Shown here piece after piece: positions 5,101-7,821 of a stretch of DNA of 7,821 bases. The position numbers were made by a program, and so were the translations under genes. The DNA comes from Gemmatimonadota bacterium (GTDB taxonomy: Bacteria; Latescibacterota; UBA2968; UBA8231), in contig JAPPEF010000239.1 of NCBI GenBank assembly GCA_028875335.1, forward strand, positions 1 to 7,821, written 5' to 3'. Below the pieces are notes generated by a model. That model searched no databases and was not told where the DNA came from. It worked only from the letters and a program-made list of their open reading frames with translations. The number at the start of each line of letters is the position of its first letter. The stretch's first letter is position 1.

Positions 5101-6800
5101 GCGGTGCCCTAGGAATTCTCACCGAACCCAATGTTCAAGTGCCCATGCGCGACGGCGTCCACATGGCGGCGCACGTGTTCCGCCCCGACGCCAACGGCCG
5201 GTTTCCCGGAATCCTACTGCGCACGCCGTACGACCGCCCAAAGTCTGGATTCGAGCGGTACGTGCGCGCCGGGTACGCCGTAGTCTCCATGGACTCGCGC
5301 GGCCGCTACGGCTCCGAAGGCGACTGGGTGCCGTTCACCGAAGAGCACACGGGCGACGCCGAGGACGGCTACGACTCCGTGGAGTGGCTGGCGGCGCAGC
5401 CCTGGTGCGACGGCAAGGTCGGCACCCTCGGGGCCTCGTACAACGCCTGGATGCAGTGGCAGCTAGCCAAGCTGCGCCCCCCACATCTGGTCGCCATGTG
5501 CGCGTACACCATCCCACTGGAATTGACCGAGGTCGATTGGCCGGGCGGCTTCCGTCCGGGGCGGCGCATCAAGTGGTGGCTCACCTCCATGGCACCGGAC
5601 CTTCGCCGCCGCCACGGACTACCGCCGCCACACACGCCGGAGCAAGCGCGACAGGAGTGGGACAAGATCGCCGGCGAGGGGCACTGGATCGGCTACCTGC
5701 CGTGGCTCGACTTCCCCCGCCAACTACCGCCGGGACTGGCAGAGTACGCAAAAGACTGGCTCGAACACCCGAATCGGCGGGCCTGGAAGTTCGACGAGGT
5801 GCATAGGGAAGTAGCCGTACCAAACCTCGACTTCAGCGGCTGGTACGATCACTGCAACGGCTCGATGCAGCATCTACAGCTCATGCAGCGCCACGGTCGC
5901 ACCGAGCGGGCGCGGGCGCAGACGAAGCTCATTGCCGGGCCGTGGAATCACCCGAGCCTCGGCAGCCGCATCGTAGCCGGGTTCGACTTCGGGCCACAAG
6001 CCGGTCTCGACCTGCCGGACTTAATCATCCGCTGGTTCGACCACTGGCTCAAGGGGATCGACAACGGCGTCGATCGCGAGCCAGCGGTGCGCTATTTCGC
6101 AATGGCCGGACGGCAGGGTCAATGGCGCTCGGCCGACACCTGGCCGCCAGCGGATACGACGCCCTGTGAGTACCTGTTGAGCAGCGACGGCAACGCCAAG
6201 TTTGGCGGTTCCGGTCGGCTATCGATCAACGGCGGGCACACCAACACCGAGGCCGACCGCTTCGACTACGACCCCCACAATCCCGTGCCAACGCTGTGGA
6301 CGCGAGAGTGGTTCACGGGGCCAGCAGACTGCCGCCGACTAGAAGGACGCGACGACATCCTCTGCTACCGCTCGGAGCCGCTATCCGACGCCGTGGAGAT
6401 CGCCGGTTATCCAGAAGTCGTGCTCTTCGTCAGCTCGTCGGCACCGGACACGGACTTCTTCGCCCGACTGGTAGATGAGCACCCGCCCGGCGGACCAGCG
6501 CCGGAGATGTGCTACGGCACGGTGCGCGCCCGCCACCGCAATTCCCTCGATAGCGAAGAACTGTTGACGCCTGGAAACGTGGTGGAACTCCGCATCCGCC
6601 TGGGACCGACGGCCTGCCGCTTTGAGCCGGGCCACCGCATTCGCTTGGAGATCACGTCGAGCGACTTCCCCAACCACGACCGCAATCACAACACCGGCAA
6701 GAACGACCTAGCCGACACCGAGCTAGTCGTGGCGACCAACGCCGTGCATCACTCGGCGGCCCATTCTTCGCGGCTCGTGCTGCCTGTGCGCGAGGGGTAA
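5097..6800 (+). CDS. CocE/NonD family hydrolase (S15-type, X-Pro dipeptidyl-peptidase-like)
   Basis: A 567-residue protein with the two-part architecture of CocE/NonD hydrolases: an alpha/beta-hydrolase core (about 14-325) containing a helical cap, and a C-terminal jelly-roll domain (about 326-563) like that of X-Pro dipeptidyl-peptidases. VPMRDGVHMAAHVFRP (15-30) is the usual opening. Tyr45 in RTPYDRP is the expected oxyanion-hole tyrosine, Ser114 in GASYNAW the nucleophile, Asp251 in SGWYDH the acid and His285 in GPWNH the base, so the triad is complete. Family members hydrolyse esters or amides such as acylated substrates and X-Pro peptides; the natural substrate is not known here. No signal peptide is visible. 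The elbow reads GASYNA where GxSYxG is usual. GGAG (5085-5088) lies 8 bases before ATG 5097, favouring it over the out-of-frame ATG at 5092. GC is high (42 of 60 in one line checked). Confidence 0.92.
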   Translation: MSGALGILTEPNVQVPMRDGVHMAAHVFRPDANGRFPGILLRTPYDRPKSGFERYVRAGYAVVSMDSRGRYGSEGDWVPFTEEHTGDAEDGYDSVEWLAAQPWCDGKVGTLGASYNAWMQWQLAKLRPPHLVAMCAYTIPLELTEVDWPGGFRPGRRIKWWLTSMAPDLRRRHGLPPPHTPEQARQEWDKIAGEGHWIGYLPWLDFPRQLPPGLAEYAKDWLEHPNRRAWKFDEVHREVAVPNLDFSGWYDHCNGSMQHLQLMQRHGRTERARAQTKLIAGPWNHPSLGSRIVAGFDFGPQAGLDLPDLIIRWFDHWLKGIDNGVDREPAVRYFAMAGRQGQWRSADTWPPADTTPCEYLLSSDGNAKFGGSGRLSINGGHTNTEADRFDYDPHNPVPTLWTREWFTGPADCRRLEGRDDILCYRSEPLSDAVEIAGYPEVVLFVSSSAPDTDFFARLVDEHPPGGPAPEMCYGTVRARHRNSLDSEELLTPGNVVELRIRLGPTACRFEPGHRIRLEITSSDFPNHDRNHNTGKNDLADTELVVATNAVHHSAAHSSRLVLPVREG

Positions 6801-6826
6801 ACGAACATCTTGGACCAGCCCAGCCT

Positions 6827-7213
6827 TTAGCCGCCCATTTGCGCGATTCTTCGCGCCATCCAAGAGATATAGGCCGTACGGGTCATTTTGCGCCTTCGCG
6901 CCTCGGAATCGATGAAGGCGGCTACCTCTTCATCGAGGTTCAAATGGGCGCGCACGCTACGACCTGACAGACGGATCAGGGGAATGGACACTAGCGCTTG
7001 TCCAGCAGGGGTTTCGATGTCTTCAAGGGCACTCGGCGCAGCAAGGAGCTCACCATCATGTTCCGCTTCAAGCGCACCATCGCGAAGCGCTTCTTCGGCA
7101 TTCATCAGTGCCTCATCCATCGTCTTGCCCATAGCCACAATGCCGGGAAGATCCGGGAAGGTCACGCCATAGGCACCTTTTTCACCGTCGATCAGTGCAG
7201 GATATCGGATCAT
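6827..7213 (-). CDS. hicB: HicB family antitoxin, orphan
   Basis: A 128-residue protein. The N-terminal half is a HicB-type partially degraded RNase-H-like fold: MIRYPALID, YGVTFPDLPG (15-24, containing the hallmark FPDLPG), then the TMDEALMNAEEALRD helix (31-45). The C-terminal part (about 84-125, RSVRAHLNLDEEVAAFID through TRTAYISWMARRI) is a ribbon-helix-helix DNA-binding domain, which in this family binds the operon's own promoter. HicB normally neutralises the HicA mRNA interferase encoded next to it. No intact hicA is present on either side; only a 3' relic appears upstream. AAGGAG (7231-7226) precedes the ATG by 12 bases, rather far. The 3' end faces the CocE gene with 26 bases between stops. 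Now probably a solitary antitoxin or transcription regulator. Confidence 0.9.
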   Translation of the reverse strand: MIRYPALIDGEKGAYGVTFPDLPGIVAMGKTMDEALMNAEEALRDGALEAEHDGELLAAPSALEDIETPAGQALVSIPLIRLSGRSVRAHLNLDEEVAAFIDSEARRRKMTRTAYISWMARRIAQMGG

Positions 7214-7242
7214 GGTCTCTCTTATCTCCTTGGCTACTTTAC

Positions 7243-7290
7243 TTATTCATCCAGCCATCCGGCCTTCTTTGCAATAGAGCGGTTTACAGC
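7243..7290 (-). pseudogene. hicA: 3' relic of a hicA toxin gene
   Basis: On the minus strand the frame ending at TAA 7245-7243 reads NRSIAKKAGWLDE, resembling the conserved HicA C-terminus (SI-KQAG, part of the double-stranded-RNA-binding-like fold). It stands 29 bases upstream of hicB on the same strand, just where hicA belongs. Farther upstream the frame loses resemblance and runs into the end of the oxidoreductase gene, whose TGA is at 7297-7295. The catalytic-histidine region is missing, so no active toxin could be made. The match is short and I infer homology mainly from position plus the SIAKKAGW motif. Confidence 0.45.
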
Positions 7291-7294
7291 ACAT

Positions 7295-7821
7295 TCAAGA
7301 AGCCTGCAACCGCCGCACCCGCGCCGGGGTGTGGTCCTGGCCAATCTCCGAGGAGAGAATACCCAACGAACGGTCTTCTAGCGGCAAATCCACGCGGACA
7401 AAACCGTCGCGGTGCGACTGGCGCAGGGCGATGGCTACTTCGAGGGCGGCCCGGCCATCGTCGCCCGAGCAGCGCGGGTCCGCTCCTGTCTCAATGGCCT
7501 GAATCAAATCCTCTACAATGGTCAAGCCCATGCCCTGTATATGCGTCGGATAGGGAAAGGGCACGTACGCGGGCACGCCGCGTCCCCGGTTGCCGCCCGG
7601 AGCCGTGCGGATGTACTCCATTTGCGTGCAATTGGCTATCGATCGGATGCGGCCCTCAGTGCCAATGACGTCGATTTCCCAAGCCGCGACCCCAGTAGGC
7701 GTGGCGCGGATAAAGGCTCGTACCCCAGTGTCAAAGACGAGGTAGCCGTTGCCCTGCGGGTCGGTCTCGCCCTCGGCCGCGGCGTCCGATTCCATTTCGC
7801 CAAAAACCCACTCGACCTGCC
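7295..7821 (-). CDS. Gfo/Idh/MocA family oxidoreductase, C-terminal part
   Basis: The frame is open to the window edge, so the start lies beyond 7821; about 174 residues are visible, ending at TGA 7297-7295. They correspond to the C-terminal alpha/beta substrate-binding domain of Gfo/Idh/MocA NAD(P)-dependent dehydrogenases: QVEWVFGE, then a strand with GYLVFDTGVRAFI, WEIDVIGTEGRIR, and the closing helix block VEDLIQAIETGADPRCSGDDGRAALEVAIALRQSH, where D-GR-ALE is a typical landmark. The nucleotide-binding Rossmann domain and the catalytic EKP motif are not in the window. Such enzymes oxidise sugars, inositols or related polyols; the substrate is unknown here. The C-terminus RRLQAS ends against the hicA relic, suggesting a deletion or insertion junction. 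Confidence 0.88.
   Translation of the reverse strand, partial: QVEWVFGEMESDAAAEGETDPQGNGYLVFDTGVRAFIRATPTGVAAWEIDVIGTEGRIRSIANCTQMEYIRTAPGGNRGRGVPAYVPFPYPTHIQGMGLTIVEDLIQAIETGADPRCSGDDGRAALEVAIALRQSHRDGFVRVDLPLEDRSLGILSSEIGQDHTPARVRRLQAS

Noticed and set aside
5060..5806. 248-codon plus-strand frame overlapping the CocE gene
   Set aside because: It is an arginine- and proline-rich shifted reading of the CocE coding sequence, which carries a complete catalytic triad in its own frame.

Overview
The window holds five intact or edge-truncated protein genes of ordinary bacterial metabolism and transport, one orphan antitoxin gene, and two short scars of toxin-antitoxin operons. No RNA gene, insertion sequence, CRISPR array or origin was found. 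Gene content (a DUF6785-type polytopic membrane protein, an AGCS sodium:amino-acid symporter, Gfo/Idh/MocA oxidoreductase, S9 and CocE/NonD hydrolases, dispersed toxin-antitoxin pieces) suggests an environmental, probably uncultured, heterotrophic bacterium. DUF6785 proteins are typical of Planctomycetota, Armatimonadota, Poribacteria and Latescibacterota-like genomes. That placement is inference; nothing here fixes the phylum.

Layout. Positions 1-404 (+) encode the C-terminal end of an AGCS symporter, facing a 644-residue DUF6785-type membrane protein (436-2370, -). The gap 2371-2636 carries what looks like a worn higBA scar: a HigB-like tail (VDYH, stop), a Shine-Dalgarno sequence and a HigA-like start (MPPIHPGEI). 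Next is a prolyl-oligopeptidase-family S9 peptidase (2637-4814, -) with a complete Ser-Asp-His triad. A divergent, AT-rich intergenic region (4815-5096) separates it from a CocE/NonD-family hydrolase (5097-6800, +). An orphan hicB antitoxin gene (6827-7213, -) follows, with an apparent in-frame relic of the hicA 3' end just upstream (7243-7290). The C-terminal part of a Gfo/Idh/MocA oxidoreductase (7295 to the window edge, -) abuts that relic.

How the parts relate. No pathway or multi-gene operon is evident: each large gene lies next to an oppositely oriented gene, a toxin-antitoxin fragment or the window edge. The two divergent serine hydrolases (S9 and CocE) are the only functional pairing that context suggests. 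Both are alpha/beta-hydrolase peptidase/esterase types sharing one control region, so joint use in peptide or ester breakdown is possible but unproven.

The most structured non-coding DNA is 4864-5017. It has a perfect 15-bp palindrome overlapping -35-like hexamers on both strands, a 12-bp palindrome at a candidate -10, repeated GACAA boxes, and a strong intrinsic terminator that points toward the CocE gene but lies before it. This looks like a regulated divergent promoter with either an attenuated leader or a short terminated RNA. I see no clear evidence of a wholly new multi-gene system.
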